Origin: Triplophysa rosa
Lineage: Eukaryota > Chordata > Actinopteri > Cypriniformes > Nemacheilidae
DNA: 64,000 nt
Assembly (NCBI RefSeq): GCF_024868665.1
Contig: NC_079901.1
Coordinates: 3,748,049-3,812,048, forward strand
Direction: 5' to 3'
Part shown: positions 43,926-53,639 of the stretch, piece after piece
Position numbering within the stretch: the first letter of the stretch is position 1
How the letters are laid out: each line of letters opens with the position of its first letter
The notes under the pieces: generated by a model
Databases searched by the model: none
The model's input: only the letters and a program-made list of their open reading frames with translations
What the model was told of the DNA's origin: nothing
Translations under genes and position numbers: made by a program

Positions 43926-44389
43926 GCGACTCCACCCCCGCATAGCCAGCTCATTGGGTACAGTCCGGGCGGGCTCAGGTAAACCCCTTCGCCTGCCTGG
44001 ACACCACCCATTGCCCGCTAAGGTACTCCCTGCCTCGGCACGGATGCTCTAGCGCACAGCTGGCCGTGGGACAAGCGGAAGTACGTCTTTCCCCCAGTGA
44101 GCCTCATTGCACAGACCCTGTGCAAGGTCAGGGAAGAGGAGCATCAAGTGTACTAGTTGCGCCATACTGGCCCAACCGGACTTGGTTCTCGGAGCTAATG
44201 CTCTTGACGACAGCTCCTTCCTGGCCGATTCCCCTGACGAAGGTCCTGCTTTCCCAGGGGAAGGGCACGTTATGGCATCACGGGCTAGACCTCTGGAACC
44301 TCCATGTCTGGCCCCTAGATGGAACGAGGAGATCCTGAGTGGCCTAACCCCTGCGGCGGTTAAGACCACTACTCAGGCTAGGGCCCTGG

Positions 44390-44985
44390 CCACTAGGCGA
44401 CTATATGCCTATAGTGGTGCCTCTTCTCATCCTGGTGCTCTTCTCGTGAGAAGACCCGCGGAGTTGCTTGATCAAGTGGGTGCGGTCCTCCCAGAGACTC
44501 GAGAATAATCTCTCCCCTTCCACACTGAACGTGTATGTAGCCGCTGTTGCCGCTCATCACTTTAAGCCCCATCCGTGTTGTGTCCAGTACGCGCATTGCG
44601 CTTATGCTTGGACCGCACGCAGAGCCGCAGAAGCTCTGAGCAGCTCTTTGTCTGTTTTGGAGATCAGCAGGGAGGGCTGTCTCAAACAGAGATTGTCGCA
44701 CTGGATCATGGACGCCGTCACTATGGCGTTCCTGTCCTAAGATCGCCTACGCCCACTGGGTGAGAGCTCTCTCCACACGGAGTACAGCCTCCTCGTGGGC
44801 ACTGGCTCGAGGCGCCTCTCTGGCAGACATCTGCAGAGCTGCGGGTTGGGCTACACCCATCACCTTCGCGAGGTCCTACAGCCTTCGCGTAAAACCGGTC
44901 AGCTCGAGTCTTGCGGGCATCAGGCAAGACCGGCGACCGGTAGGGTGTACGCCTATGACAGTACCTCCCCCCCTTCTCCTAAGTA
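44390..44985 (+). pseudogene. DIRS copy 1 tyrosine recombinase, internally deleted
   Basis: It retains the N-terminal LSPSTLNVYVAAVAAHH, then jumps at about 44560 to PVRALRLCLDRTQSRRSSEQ. The box-1 region present in copy 2 (KTALGRTLKRVADLQAFSV, with the first catalytic Arg) is missing. The C-terminal part has ALSTRSTASSWALARGASLA then DICRAAGWATPITFARSYSL: the H of HxxR is Leu, Arg remains and the Tyr is present. It cannot be active. Confidence 0.85.
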
Positions 44986-45619
44986 CTACTAGCCTCCCTT
45001 CTTCCCCCACTGGGTGAAGAACAGGCACTCCATCCATCACTAAGCAAGCACCTCCTGTGGGCGAGCTGGGCAGAGCAGCCCTGCCCCTTAGGCCGGGTAT
45101 CACCTGAGTTATTCGCAACATAGCTCTAACCGGACCTAGTGCTACCAGACGTTGCAACCCCCCAGCAGGGCGGTTCTGTCTGATGTATCCTCATGCTGGT
45201 TCCCACCTTGGTAACCCATGACCTCCCCAGGTGGACCTCCACCTCGCGGTTAACTCCTTCAGTCCGCACTTTCTTCCCATGAGTTCTCCCCCATCGGTGA
45301 GACCATGTTGGTACCTCCACTAGTCTCCTCCCTGCGGTAGGAAATGGTCTCTGTAGCGCATCCCCCGCTTGAGGAAGTAGAGCTTACCCAGTGGCCTTAC
45401 GGTTCCGGGCGGCTTCTCGCTGTTAGAGGAACAAGGCCGCCGCCTGTGAGCCCGAAGGTAGGGGCCTTCCCACCTGTCAAGAAAGCTCTGGGACCCCCTA
45501 CCTACCCACTGGTAGGTTACAATTTCGCGGTAGCGCTCACGGCTGACACGCCCAGGCCAGTCACCGTCGCTTCATTGAGATTGTGACAGGGCACAGTGTT
45601 ATGGAGTTTTCCATTGGAA

Positions 45620-45724
45620 CCCCATCTGTCGGTTCGACACAACGTCGAGAGACCGACAGAAAGGGAACGTCTCGGTTACAGTTGTAACCTCGGTTCCCTG
45701 ATGGAGGGAACGAGACGTTGTGTC
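45620..45724 (+). repeat. DIRS copy 1 internal complementary region
   Basis: 45620-45668 is the exact reverse complement of the first 49 bases of the element (41012-41060). 45669-45724 is the reverse complement of its last 56 bases (45941-45996), with one difference (GTAACAGTT.. versus GTAAC.GTT context). The two halves are fused, as in DIRS-1, where this region is proposed to guide formation of the circular intermediate. Confidence 0.95.
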
Positions 45725-45788
45725 CTCCTTGCCACAACACGTGCTGTCCACTGCAGCAGTCGTGAGAGGTCTCAGGCTCCTCAGAACT

Positions 45789-45996
45789 AAGGTGAATGAA
45801 TGAGGCACGCTGTCTCCCTTTTATACCCGGATATCCGGGGGCGGAGTCCGGCATGCAAATTTCATTAGCCAATTTTCATTGGCATTTTCTAAGAAGTCGG
45901 AAGCGATTGGTTCTCAGGGACGAACCCCATCTGTCGGTTCGACACAACGTCTCGTTCCCTCCATCAGGGAACCGAGGTTACAACCGTAACCGAGAC
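45789..45996 (-). repeat. DIRS copy 1, right inverted terminal repeat
   Basis: Reverse complement of 41061-41195 followed by a right-end-specific extension (CGTCTCGTTCCCTCCATCAG and onward to ...CCGAGAC). It is the asymmetric partner of the left repeat, as in other DIRS elements. Confidence 0.93.
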
Positions 45997-46181
45997 GTTT
46001 TGCATTCTCACTTTAGTTTTCTTGACCCCTTGGACTTCAATTCCATGCACGGTTGTTTGCAGAGGACTCTTTCTGGTCCAGGATGATGTAGAACTTCCGG
46101 ATGCTACATTTCCCCAACGTAGAGAAGGAAGGTCTGGGTCAATCCAACTCGCTCAATGAGCATATTAATCCTCATCCCCAC
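45997..46181 (-). other. 3' exon region truncated by DIRS copy 1
   Basis: Acceptor TTTACACACAG|GTGG at 46182. Reads VGMRINMLIERVGLTQTFLL then, after a frame shift, KCSIRKFYIILDQKE. The DIRS element begins at its distal side; the continuation near 40.9-41.0 kb shows no clear coding match. Confidence 0.5.
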
Positions 46182-46579
46182 CTGTGTGTAAATAGCAAAA
46201 CATTTTAAAGAGTGTTTTATTCAGATATTCTAGGTGTCATTTAACACAAAAGTTTCCCTTCCTTAAACGTAGGTGGGGCACATGTACAAGTCTTAAAGAT
46301 TGGTAACATTTTACAATGAGCTTCAATATATATTTGAAAACAATTACATGTTTTTACAACATGTGTTAATCTTAAAACAAGTTTCTAAAATTACAAAGTG
46401 CATTCTTCCTTCATTGTCAATTAACCAATGTTCATTTACACAATATTAGAATATATTACTATATTTCTGTTAAAATCAACGTATCAAAATATTTATCAAC
46501 CTGTACATAATGAAGAGAGAGAGACGATGCAAGAACATACAAACTAACTGTGGACTAACACAAATCTAAAAACAAGTAC

Positions 46580-46676
46580 CTTCATAAACTTCACAGCATG
46601 ATCTGGGCAGTTTCACTGTTTACAGTTTGAGGCAAGAGATGAAGGAGCAAGAGAACTGCCACATCACTGTTCCATC
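46580..46676 (-). other. Exon 7 (97 nt)
   Basis: Acceptor TTCTGCTAG|GATGG and donor ATGAAG|GTACTT. It joins in phase to exon 6, reading WNSDVAVLLLLHLLPQT. A shifted frame gives CPDHAVKFMK before the donor. Confidence 0.6.
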
Positions 46677-46755
46677 CTAGCAGAATAAACACACACACAC
46701 AACCCATGGGTATACAGTTTAACTTCAAACCATTGAAAAATCTATGAATACTTAC

Positions 46756-46935
46756 CATAATCAGACTGCTGCTGACCAGATAAAAGGTTGTTAACATGTG
46801 CAAGATGTCGTATGTTTTGATGGTCAGCAATTATTTTGGATGTTCCTGTAAAACGTTTCCATTTTTCAAATAATTCTGTTTGAGATGAGATGTCATCTCC
46901 AAAGACAGCCTTATATATTACCAAAGATTGTCAAT
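46756..46935 (-). other. Exon 6 (180 nt)
   Basis: Acceptor TTCTTTAACAG|ATTG and donor GATTATG|GTAAGT. The main frame reads YKAVFGDDISSQTELFEKWK followed by RFTGTSKIIADHQNIRHL. The first ~12 bases contain stops in all three frames, implying an indel near the acceptor. Confidence 0.65.
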
Positions 46936-47039
46936 CTGTTAAAGAAAAAAATATGTTAACATTAAATACACACACACTTAGAATATTAAAAACATTGTAT
47001 TCAAATATTTTATATTCTCAATATTTTAACAGTTCTTAC

Positions 47040-47095
47040 TGAGAAAGTGCATTGATGTACTGCATACTTGTATATCCAGACATGGTGGGATCCTC
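47040..47095 (-). other. Exon 5 (56 nt)
   Basis: Acceptor TGTGTTAG|GAGG and donor TTTCTCA|GTAAGA. Reads EDPTMSGYTSMQYINALS in its open frame. Confidence 0.55.
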
Positions 47096-47213
47096 CTAAC
47101 ACAGCATAACAAAAGGAAACGTTACAGATAGAACTGAACTGTGATCAAATAACAGTGATGTGCTAGATGTTCTACATCTTTACATAAATAAAATGAACAT
47201 GAGTATTCTGTCA

Positions 47214-47472
47214 CCTATAACTCACCGTCAGATTGTTCCAAACCTGTATAATTTAATTTGTTCTGCTAAACACAGAGAAAGATATTTGGAAGAATGTCAG
47301 TAACCAGATCTCATCCCCCATTTACTGCCATAGTAGGGAAAATAAATACTATGGGAGTCAATGGGGGATGAGACCTGTTTGGTTACTGACATTCTTCCAA
47401 ATATCTTCTTTTGTGTTTAGCATAACAAAGAAATGTATACAGGTTTGGAACAATCTGAGGGTGAGTAAACAA
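47214..47472. mobile_element. Fold-back (palindromic) MITE
   Basis: Nearly the whole unit pairs with itself around 47342: left CAGATTGTTCCAAACCTGTA and AAGATATTTGGAAGAATGTC, right TACAGGTTTGGAACAATCTG and GACATTCTTCCAAATATCTT. It belongs to an abundant cyprinid fold-back family; single arms lie near 7.9 and 16.9 kb. It is located in an intron of the minus-strand pseudogene. Confidence 0.85.
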
Positions 47473-47593
47473 TGACAAAAACCTAAAAATAAAATATTCC
47501 AGCTTTCAATATTAAAGCTTACATCTTTTGACACATTTCTGGTGATTATTCTAAAAGCAGTCTTTTGCAAGCATTTGAAGAGTGTACAATTAC

Positions 47594-47687
47594 CGTGAGG
47601 TCTGAACTTTGATTCTACCGATGAAAATTATCACTCAGGGTATCCATCAGGATCCAGAGAACTCTGCCTCAACTTGGAGGACATCAT
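47594..47687 (-). other. Exon 4 (94 nt), interrupted
   Basis: Acceptor GATTTAAAG|ATGATG and donor CTCACG|GTAATT. In phase it reads DDVLQVEAEFSGS then TGA; a +/-1 shift restores openness further on. This is the first disabling mutation from the 5' side. Confidence 0.6.
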
Positions 47688-47888
47688 CTTTAAATCAAAA
47701 ACAGGTGGACTCTCAATAAGATAGCATAAGCATTCAACAATATTCAAAATAATAAAAACTCCTATCCCTGCTAACTTTAAGATGCTATTATCAAGTATTC
47801 AGCAATAAGACTTAGGGATGATTGGTAGCAAGTCATGTGTTTCCATACAAAATATGGAAAAAAATCCTAAATGTTCTCACAAACTCAC

Positions 47889-47972
47889 CAAAAATATCAG
47901 CATCCACATCAACTCCAGCACAATCTTTTAGGAGCACATTGGTTTCAGGTGGCAAGTGGAGCTTGTATGAAG
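47889..47972 (-). other. Exon 3 (84 nt)
   Basis: Acceptor TTTCTAAG|CTTC and donor TTTTTG|GTGAGT. Phase 1 on both sides and open when joined to exon 2. Contains LPPETNVLLKD and GVDVDADIF. Confidence 0.7.
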
Positions 47973-48339
47973 CTTAGAAATTAAAGAAACAGAGTTCAAT
48001 GTCATGTCAACAAACTGAAACAATACATTTTTGTTTACCATTTTCAAATGCTAGTGACACTGTCAAATTTTATTAAAACACACTAAAAAGAATAATTGCT
48101 TAACCATAGAGGTGTGGACCTACACTAGTGTCACGGTTCAGTTCGGTTAAGATTATCTTGTCATCGATTCGGTTCAATTCGATATTGCGATGCATTGACG
48201 ATGCACTAGTTCACAATCACATGTATACAATTTTGTCAATAAATACAAGCAGTCAGATACATGAACTGAACCTTTAATTTTACCTGCTCTTCTTCGATGT
48301 ATCAAACATCAAACATTATCTGTCACAAGCACTACATCT

Positions 48340-48416
48340 TTATCCAATAAGGGCATGAGACAGTAGCTCTGCCAGATGAGCACCCATGTGAGACTCATAA
48401 ACTGCTCTCGTTTGCG
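48340..48416 (-). pseudogene. Continuation of the hAT transposase beyond the MITE
   Basis: The minus strand reads QTRAVYESHMGAHLAELLSH followed by ALIG, the segment that normally follows DWEI..xxL in hAT transposases. This shows the MITE split one coding region in two. Confidence 0.7.
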
Positions 48417-49300
48417 TTCACAACTGCCACCAAAATCCGATTTCTTTGCTCATATGCGACCCAGATCTGTTTACTGTATGACAGTGTGAACAGGACAAAC
48501 CACATGGAATCCGATCTTTTTAAATCTGATCTGAGCCACTTCCATATGTGGTCCTAAATCAGATTCAGGTCTGATGTTTCGCAATGCGACCTCAGTCTGA
48601 ATGGTCATATCGGAATTCACGCGACTTTTTCATCATTGTAGATCGACTTCGTCAAATTTCTGCGCTAATTTAAAGTGTCACACGCTATTCTGTAGACGGA
48701 AGTGCACTTTACAGCTCGGTTGGCGAACATTAAGCATCAGATTATAAACATAAGCCCTCGCACTGTCTACCGCACGTGAGCCGCACGATGTGATGTAACA
48801 AATGACTATAGAATCCGTTATAATAAGAAATTTTGCCACTGGATACGGCGCGATGCAATACGACAAACGCATTAATGGTGTCTATTGTCTTTTATCGCTT
48901 TGCATCCACCAGTCGCGTGCGTGTTGACATGGTGGTAAAACATAAACTATAGGTGTGTGTTCTACTGCATGCTGGGAAGTGCAAACCGGCATGCACACAG
49001 CCCGAGAGCGGACTGCTCCGGGAATGCTCTGAAATCCCGCCGTGAGATCAATCCGCTCAGCACCGCATAAAGTCAAACACACCCGCTGACTAGACCCTTG
49101 CTTAATTCTGTATGAAAACGTGCTGTCTGTTACGTGTTATTGTTGTTTTGCGCATACGATTCAGTTTATAACCATCACGAGTTCACACTGGAATCTGATA
49201 TTGGCCACATTTTAAAAATAGTGTGAACAGCCGAACAAAAAATCTGATCTGAGCAAAAAATCTGAATTGAGCATTAAGGCTTGCAGTGTGAACGTAGTAA
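48417..49300. mobile_element. MITE inserted in the hAT transposase
   Basis: Terminal words CGTTCACAACTGC and rc CGTTCACACTGCAAGC. Inner AATCCGATTT/AAATCTGATCTGAG words and GACAGTGTGAACAGGACAAA are typical of an abundant fish MITE that ends with 'GTGTGAACG'. No clear target duplication was resolved. Confidence 0.7.
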
Positions 49301-49463
49301 TCTCCCAGTCCTCGCTAATGTAATGTGCCGTTATTGTCACATACGGCTCTGTCGCGACCGAAGTCCAGGAATCGCATGTTATTGCAACTCGATGAGCACA
49401 GACAGCAGTGGCAATGACAGGCGTTAACAGCTCAGGGTGAAAACGGCTGATGTGGTTTCTCAA
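49263..49463 (-). pseudogene. hAT transposase fragment (BED end plus catalytic start)
   Basis: LRNHISRFHPEL is the His-x5-His end of a BED zinc finger. It is followed after a deletion by ITCDSWTSVATEPYVTITAH and YISEDWEI, the hallmark CDSWTS block carrying the first catalytic Asp of the hAT DDE domain. After WEI the frame runs into the nested MITE. The normal ~100-residue spacer between BED and CDSWTS is missing, so an internal deletion preceded or accompanied decay. The 3' part of the gene resumes below 48415. Confidence 0.8.
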
Positions 49464-49848
49464 GTTAGCATTTTTAATTACTCTCGCCTACCTCCGCCAT
49501 TGTGTGCTAAAGCAGTAAAAGCACGTATGCGACATGACGTCAGAAAAACGTAAGTACGTCATAACCGGTTATGGTCTGTTACTGAACCGATATCGAATCG
49601 TCCTCATTTGCATCGCGATGCATCGTAAAAACGATTAATTTTGACACCCATTTAAGAGTGAACTTAAATGGTAGTTAAATACAAAGTAAGAGATGCAAAT
49701 AAGAAGTTTAATTTTAATATTACCACATAAAACATACAGGTAACATACTTTAACATGAAACATGAATAGTAGACATAGGCTCATATAATTTGACAATCAA
49801 GTAATTATACCTGTTATAGTACAACGAAAGTAGTGTAAGTAATCTTAC

Positions 49849-49929
49849 CTTGAAGAATGAATTTATAGAATTTACACAGTCGTTTTTCGTAGAGATTCGG
49901 ATCCATTTCGGGTGTCCTCTGCACTCCGC
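49849..49929 (-). other. Exon 2 with start codon
   Basis: Acceptor GGTTTAG|GCGG at 49930, ATG at 49906-49904 in a good context (GAAATGG), donor CAAG|GTAAGA at 49848. It encodes 19 residues plus one base (phase 1). Confidence 0.7.
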
Positions 49930-50899
49930 CTAAACCAGCATTTTTTTCGGAATAAAACACTCATTGTTAGGATTTGAACGTAGTAGTTATGTTCATTTAA
50001 TCTACTTGTAACTAAACTAGCACATGATACTGCCAAAATGCAGAAAACCATGCTTTTGTCATGCACGTGTTAGCTGTAGCCCATTTGCCATGCTCGTTAG
50101 CTAATGGCGACAGGAAGAGCTAAAATAATACATGGATTATACCGTTTATCAATTGACCAAGCCATCAAGTTTTGCTTACAAATATATATGATACTTATAA
50201 AGCATTAGCTTGATATTATTTCTCCTGTCTGTGTCGCAGGTGCTGTAAATCAGCAGTTAGAAAGCCACTAACTTTACCGGCTGCCTCTGCTCTGCACCCA
50301 TCCAGTGCGGTTGATCCACCAATTATGATTAACAAAACGACAACGTCAATGGTCAAACAAACACAATAAACTGGATGGAGGAGAGTAGATTGTGGCATTT
50401 AACGCATATTTTACGATGCATGTAGCACATTAGCCTACGTTACCTCGAACCAACAACATAATGTCTGAATGTGTTTTTCCATACTTTCATACAAACTGAA
50501 CAGCTATCAGCTTGTTGTTGTGCATATATAAACGGGCTCATTACCTATTATGTGACAAACATAAAACGAACAAATATGATAAATAAGTCATTCATTTTAC
50601 CGCCAATTTTAGGCCTATTTTTTAATCGTTCCTATCTCGTGTACATAACTTATAATTATGGCTTAAAACAGTTTTATACTAACAAACTAGTTCGTCCTCT
50701 CGTTTAATTAAGTCGTGGCCGTGTTAACGATGGTTTAAAACATGGCAATTAACAGTTTAGCACAACGTGGTGATTTAACATTAACCAAACTTTAAAACAG
50801 TTGCAAAAGAAATTAAAGTGGTCACCATATCTAATTTTTCTGCATTTCGTGCATTCATTTGGTTTAATAATAATTATCATGCAATAACATCTGATTTAC

Positions 50900-50945
50900 C
50901 TGCTGTCTTCTCGTCCTCATGCAAAATAAAATGGCGGCCTTCAGA
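50900..50945 (-). promoter_or_regulatory. Promoter-proximal leader exon of the multi-exon gene
   Basis: The minus strand reads GGCCGCCATTTTATTTTGC, the reverse of the AAAATGGCGGCC motif found at many TATA-less vertebrate start sites (YY1-type). About 40 bases later comes the donor ACAGCAG|GTAAAT at 50899. Start-site position is inferred from this motif. Confidence 0.5.
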
Positions 50946-51055
50946 CAGGTGGCAGTCATTCAGTGGAGGCGTGGCCTGATTTGAGAATACACTCTTGTTT
51001 CACACACGTACCGTCTTGCAGAATACAATGGTAGTGTAGTTTTATTACTATATAG

Positions 51056-52184
51056 CAGGAGTCTTCAACTAAAATCGCTTGAGGTCCAGTAAACGAACCC
51101 TCCTTACCAGCCGAGGTCCAGACAATTAAATACCTAAAAACATGAATTGATGGTTTTTGGCAGATCAAAGAAATAAACATGTCTTTTTATATCTATACGA
51201 TGGCATAACAATGTCTGACAACAATATAATGAAGGAAAATGTGCAAAATGCCCTTATCTCTAAACCTGCACTGAACATACATTCATTTCAACATTAACAA
51301 CTTTAAAAGAAAACTAAAGTGTTGTTTTCTGCTGAACTGAGATTAACAAATAGCAGCATCAAGTTGTGACTGATCATCCTCTGATAACATTTCAGCTCTT
51401 CTTGTGGCTGTTGCAGCTGAAAGGGGGGTTTGTTTAATATTTTCTTTTAGTTCATGTCTTTATTTTCCTTCTAAACGTGTTTCACACGCAGCCTTCATGC
51501 ACTCTTTTACTATTTCCCCATCAGTAAAGGGCTTATGTTTTCCTAAGATCCACTGTATTCTTAGTGAACTTTATTATGCTCATTGTTGGGCGGTAAGTGA
51601 GTGAGGGAGGACCCGTGTAGATCGCTACTACTGGGCTTTGAGCTAATATATTTTCCGTGTCCTTACCTCGGACTGCTGCGGGTTTCTTCATAGTGTCTAT
51701 GTCTAGTTTCATAATGCCGTTTAAGGTTTCCACTTTTGATAACCGCAACAGACTCAGATGATCAAATGAGACAAACCAGCCTCATGCATGTCGATGCAGG
51801 AAGAATAAATGCAAATCTCTCAACCCATTCATCTCGGAAAACATGGTTTTCAGCGTCAACTTTTCTAACTTTTGAAAAGGACATTGTTTTTCAATCACTG
51901 ACAGTTACATCTGTCTGCGCGCTGTGCAGCGAGTCTGTCTCGGCTCTCTTTACTCATCGACGTCGACGTCTGAACGTAGCAACAGTGCGCATATGTTAAC
52001 TGTCCTTGGCGCTGTAGGACCCAAACTGCTACTGAGCGGACCTTTATGTGCCTGGTATAAATGTGATTGCATTAGAAAATAATGTTAGGCGTTCATTTAT
52101 TTATTACGTTAAAAGGCTTTGGGTCCGGACGGACGCATCTCGCGGTCCACATTCGGACCGGAGTCCGCTAGTTGGTGACCCCTG
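51056..52184. mobile_element. hAT element with perfect 8-bp TSD (1129 bp)
   Basis: Ends CAGGAGTCTTCAACTAAAAT and rc CAGGGGTCACCAACTAGCGG. CTATATAG is duplicated perfectly at 51048-51055 and 52185-52192. It is inserted between the promoter-like leader exon and the right end of the candidate 40-52 kb element. Open frames inside are short and not recognised. Confidence 0.93.
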
Positions 52185-52499
52185 CTATATAGTGTTAAAA
52201 CAATGTCAACACTGGGAATTCAACACCGTCCCAGAACATTTGACACCAGCGATTTTGCTGTGTACAAGTTATAAGAAACTAAGGAGAGACTTTTTACATT
52301 ATGGAGTATGCAGGTTTAGTTAACATGTTAACATATGAACAAATGTTTTAAGTTAAAATGTCACAGAGTTGAATTATTATTACTATTTATGACAGGGTTT
52401 AGTATGGAATAAGCAGAAAGAATGTATTAAAATAATTAAAGACGAGACAGAGTAGAGTATGCACTTCCCAATAAAGTTTAGACTTGAGAAGGCTAAAGA

Positions 52500-52665
52500 G
52501 GTTATGTTGTGTTTTTGAGGGGTGGGGGTAGTAATGTAACAAGTAGTGTAACTAATTACTTTTGAAATAAAGTAATCAGACCAGTAACTTGATTACTTTT
52601 AAAAGGAGTAATCAGTAATTTAATTACATTACCAGAGTAACTTGCCCAACACTGCTCATTTCAAG
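52500..52665. repeat. Dispersed repeat end (AGTAACTTG-rich)
   Basis: AAGTAGTGTAACTAATTACT through CAGAGTAACTTGCCCAACAC: the rc begins GTGTTGGGCAAGTTACTCTG, a familiar terminal sequence of a widespread animal repeat. No second end located. Confidence 0.5.
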
Positions 52666-53025
52666 AAAACACAGAGCATATTTTCTTGCAGAGCATATTT
52701 TTCTTTCATTCCTGGAAGTGCAATAATTGTGGTTAAATTTAACATGTCGTTTATATAAAATGAAATATGGAAACTGTGAAAAAGGAGGTCAAAATAATTG
52801 GTTTTTAATAAATAACTGTCAAAAGCAAATAATAAAAAGCTGGCATTTTTTTTACTTCGATAATATAAATTATATTTCTTGTTTTGTATTTATTCATATG
52901 GATGAATTGAAAAAAATCTTTCTTTTTTGTCTTCTTTTTTGTTTGGTTTGTATTATCTTTTATTATTTTTTCTTGTCTTAGCACCTCTTAAAATTGGTGT
53001 TTTTGAATGTAAACTGTATACCATC

Positions 53026-53639
53026 TTGTCAGGAATCGTGTGCGAGAGGAAGAACCCAATTGCAGGCAGTAGTGAAGGGGTTAACAAGGGTATTTATTAT
53101 ACAAAAACACAAAACAAAACACCCTTGATGGGGGAAAAACGAAACAAAGAATCTGTATTAAACAAAACAAAGACTTCCGACGTGGGGGCAAAAGATAAAA
53201 CAAGAACAGTAAAACCCTAACTGAAAAAACACGACAAAACGTCTTACAAAAAACACGGCAGGATAACTAAAGCAAAAACACAAAACTCACAGTTCACGAA
53301 CAAGGCATATATAACAGGAACACGGGCTATAACAGGAACACGGGCTATAACATGAGCACATACACAACGCAATACACGAGCACAGGCCAAAGAAACAAGA
53401 GGGTATATACAGGGAACACAAACGAGGGATAACGACATGGGGCAGGTGTGGGTAATCAAACACACAGGGAAAGATCACAAGGAAACGAGAGGAGCGGGGC
53501 CAATGACGAGACACTGGAGAGAACACATATTATTGTCAAAAGGACAATAATATGTTTCTCTCCACACATAACCAAAGACTTTGCCATGGCTCTGCTACAG
53601 GACCAAGAAAAACATGACTAAGGAAGCAGAGCCATGACA
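53026..53639 (-). mobile_element. Solo LTR, minus strand
   Basis: TGTCAGG...CATGACA ends, with CCATCTTG repeated on both sides (53021 and 53640), giving a 5-bp target duplication (CATCT or CCATC, ambiguous by one base). Length about 613 bp. Sense orientation starts TGTCATGGCTCTGCTTCC. It contains an 18-bp tandem duplication (CTATAACAGGAACACGGG, 53310-53345) and a hairpin at 53526-53553. No internal region, so it is the product of LTR-LTR recombination. Confidence 0.8.
53526..53553. repeat. Hairpin within the solo LTR
   Basis: CATATTATTGTC and GACAATAATATG pair perfectly around an AAAAG loop. Could be a secondary-structure element of the LTR RNA; no function shown. Confidence 0.85.

Larger units (their letters stand above)
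41012..45996 (+). mobile_element. DIRS retrotransposon, copy 1 (complete ends, decayed genes)
   Basis: It has a left ITR (41012-41195), gag, RT/RNase H, tyrosine recombinase, an internal complementary region (45620-45724) and a right inverted ITR (about 45789-45996). There is no target duplication. GTT lies at the left start and immediately follows the right end, as expected for recombinase-mediated insertion of a circle sharing a trinucleotide. Much GC-richer than its flanks. Compared with copy 2 it lacks about 430 bp in gag and about 350 bp in the recombinase. It sits inside the last recognisable exon region of the minus-strand multi-exon gene. Confidence 0.93.
48110..49650 (-). mobile_element. 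hAT element with transposase remnant, carrying a MITE
   Basis: Outer sequences GTGTCACGGTTCAGTTCGGT (48130) and the rc of the right end GGGTGTCAAAATTAATCG are typical of a fish hAT group. The minus strand encodes transposase pieces on both sides of a nested MITE. Exact ends and target duplication are unclear. It lies in intron 2 of the minus-strand pseudogene. Confidence 0.75.
46580..50945 (-). pseudogene. Decayed multi-exon gene, SAMD3-like multicopy fish family (tentative)
   Basis: Minus-strand exons with GT-AG borders: 50900-~50945 (leader), 49849-49929 (ATG at 49906), 47889-47972, 47594-47687, 47040-47095, 46756-46935, 46580-46676; a further exon ends at 46181. Exons 2 and 3 join in phase into MDPNLYEKRLCKFYKFILQ-A-SYKLHLPPETNVLLKD..GVDVDADIF. 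Exon 6 carries AVFGDDISSQTELFEKWKRF and joins in phase to WNSDVAVLLLLHLLPQT. The last exon carries FYIILDQKE. These blocks resemble an expanded fish family often labelled SAM-domain-containing-protein-3-like; that link is from memory and tentative. A stop in exon 4 and frame breaks in exons 6, 7 and 8 make it a pseudogene. Function unknown. Confidence 0.65.
39974..52267 (-). mobile_element. Candidate intron-bearing TIR transposon, split by three insertions
   Basis: Left end TACACAGCAAAATTGCCA at 39974; right end (rc) TACACAGCAAAATCGCTG ending at 52267. Both ends are followed by AGTGTTAA/AACACT-type subterminal words (40000-40300; 52193-52245). Between them, on the minus strand, lies a decayed multi-exon gene whose promoter-like start is 1.3 kb inside the right end, or about 0.2 kb when the intervening hAT is removed. 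Inserted DNA: DIRS copy 1, a hAT with a nested MITE, and a second hAT. No convincing target duplication is seen, so identity as one element is inference. Alternative: two unrelated copies of a short MITE family flanking a host-like pseudogene. Confidence 0.5.

Noticed and set aside
45669..45996. Independent foldback MITE at the right side of DIRS copy 1
   Set aside because: The inverted repeat there is fully explained by the DIRS internal complementary region and right terminal repeat.
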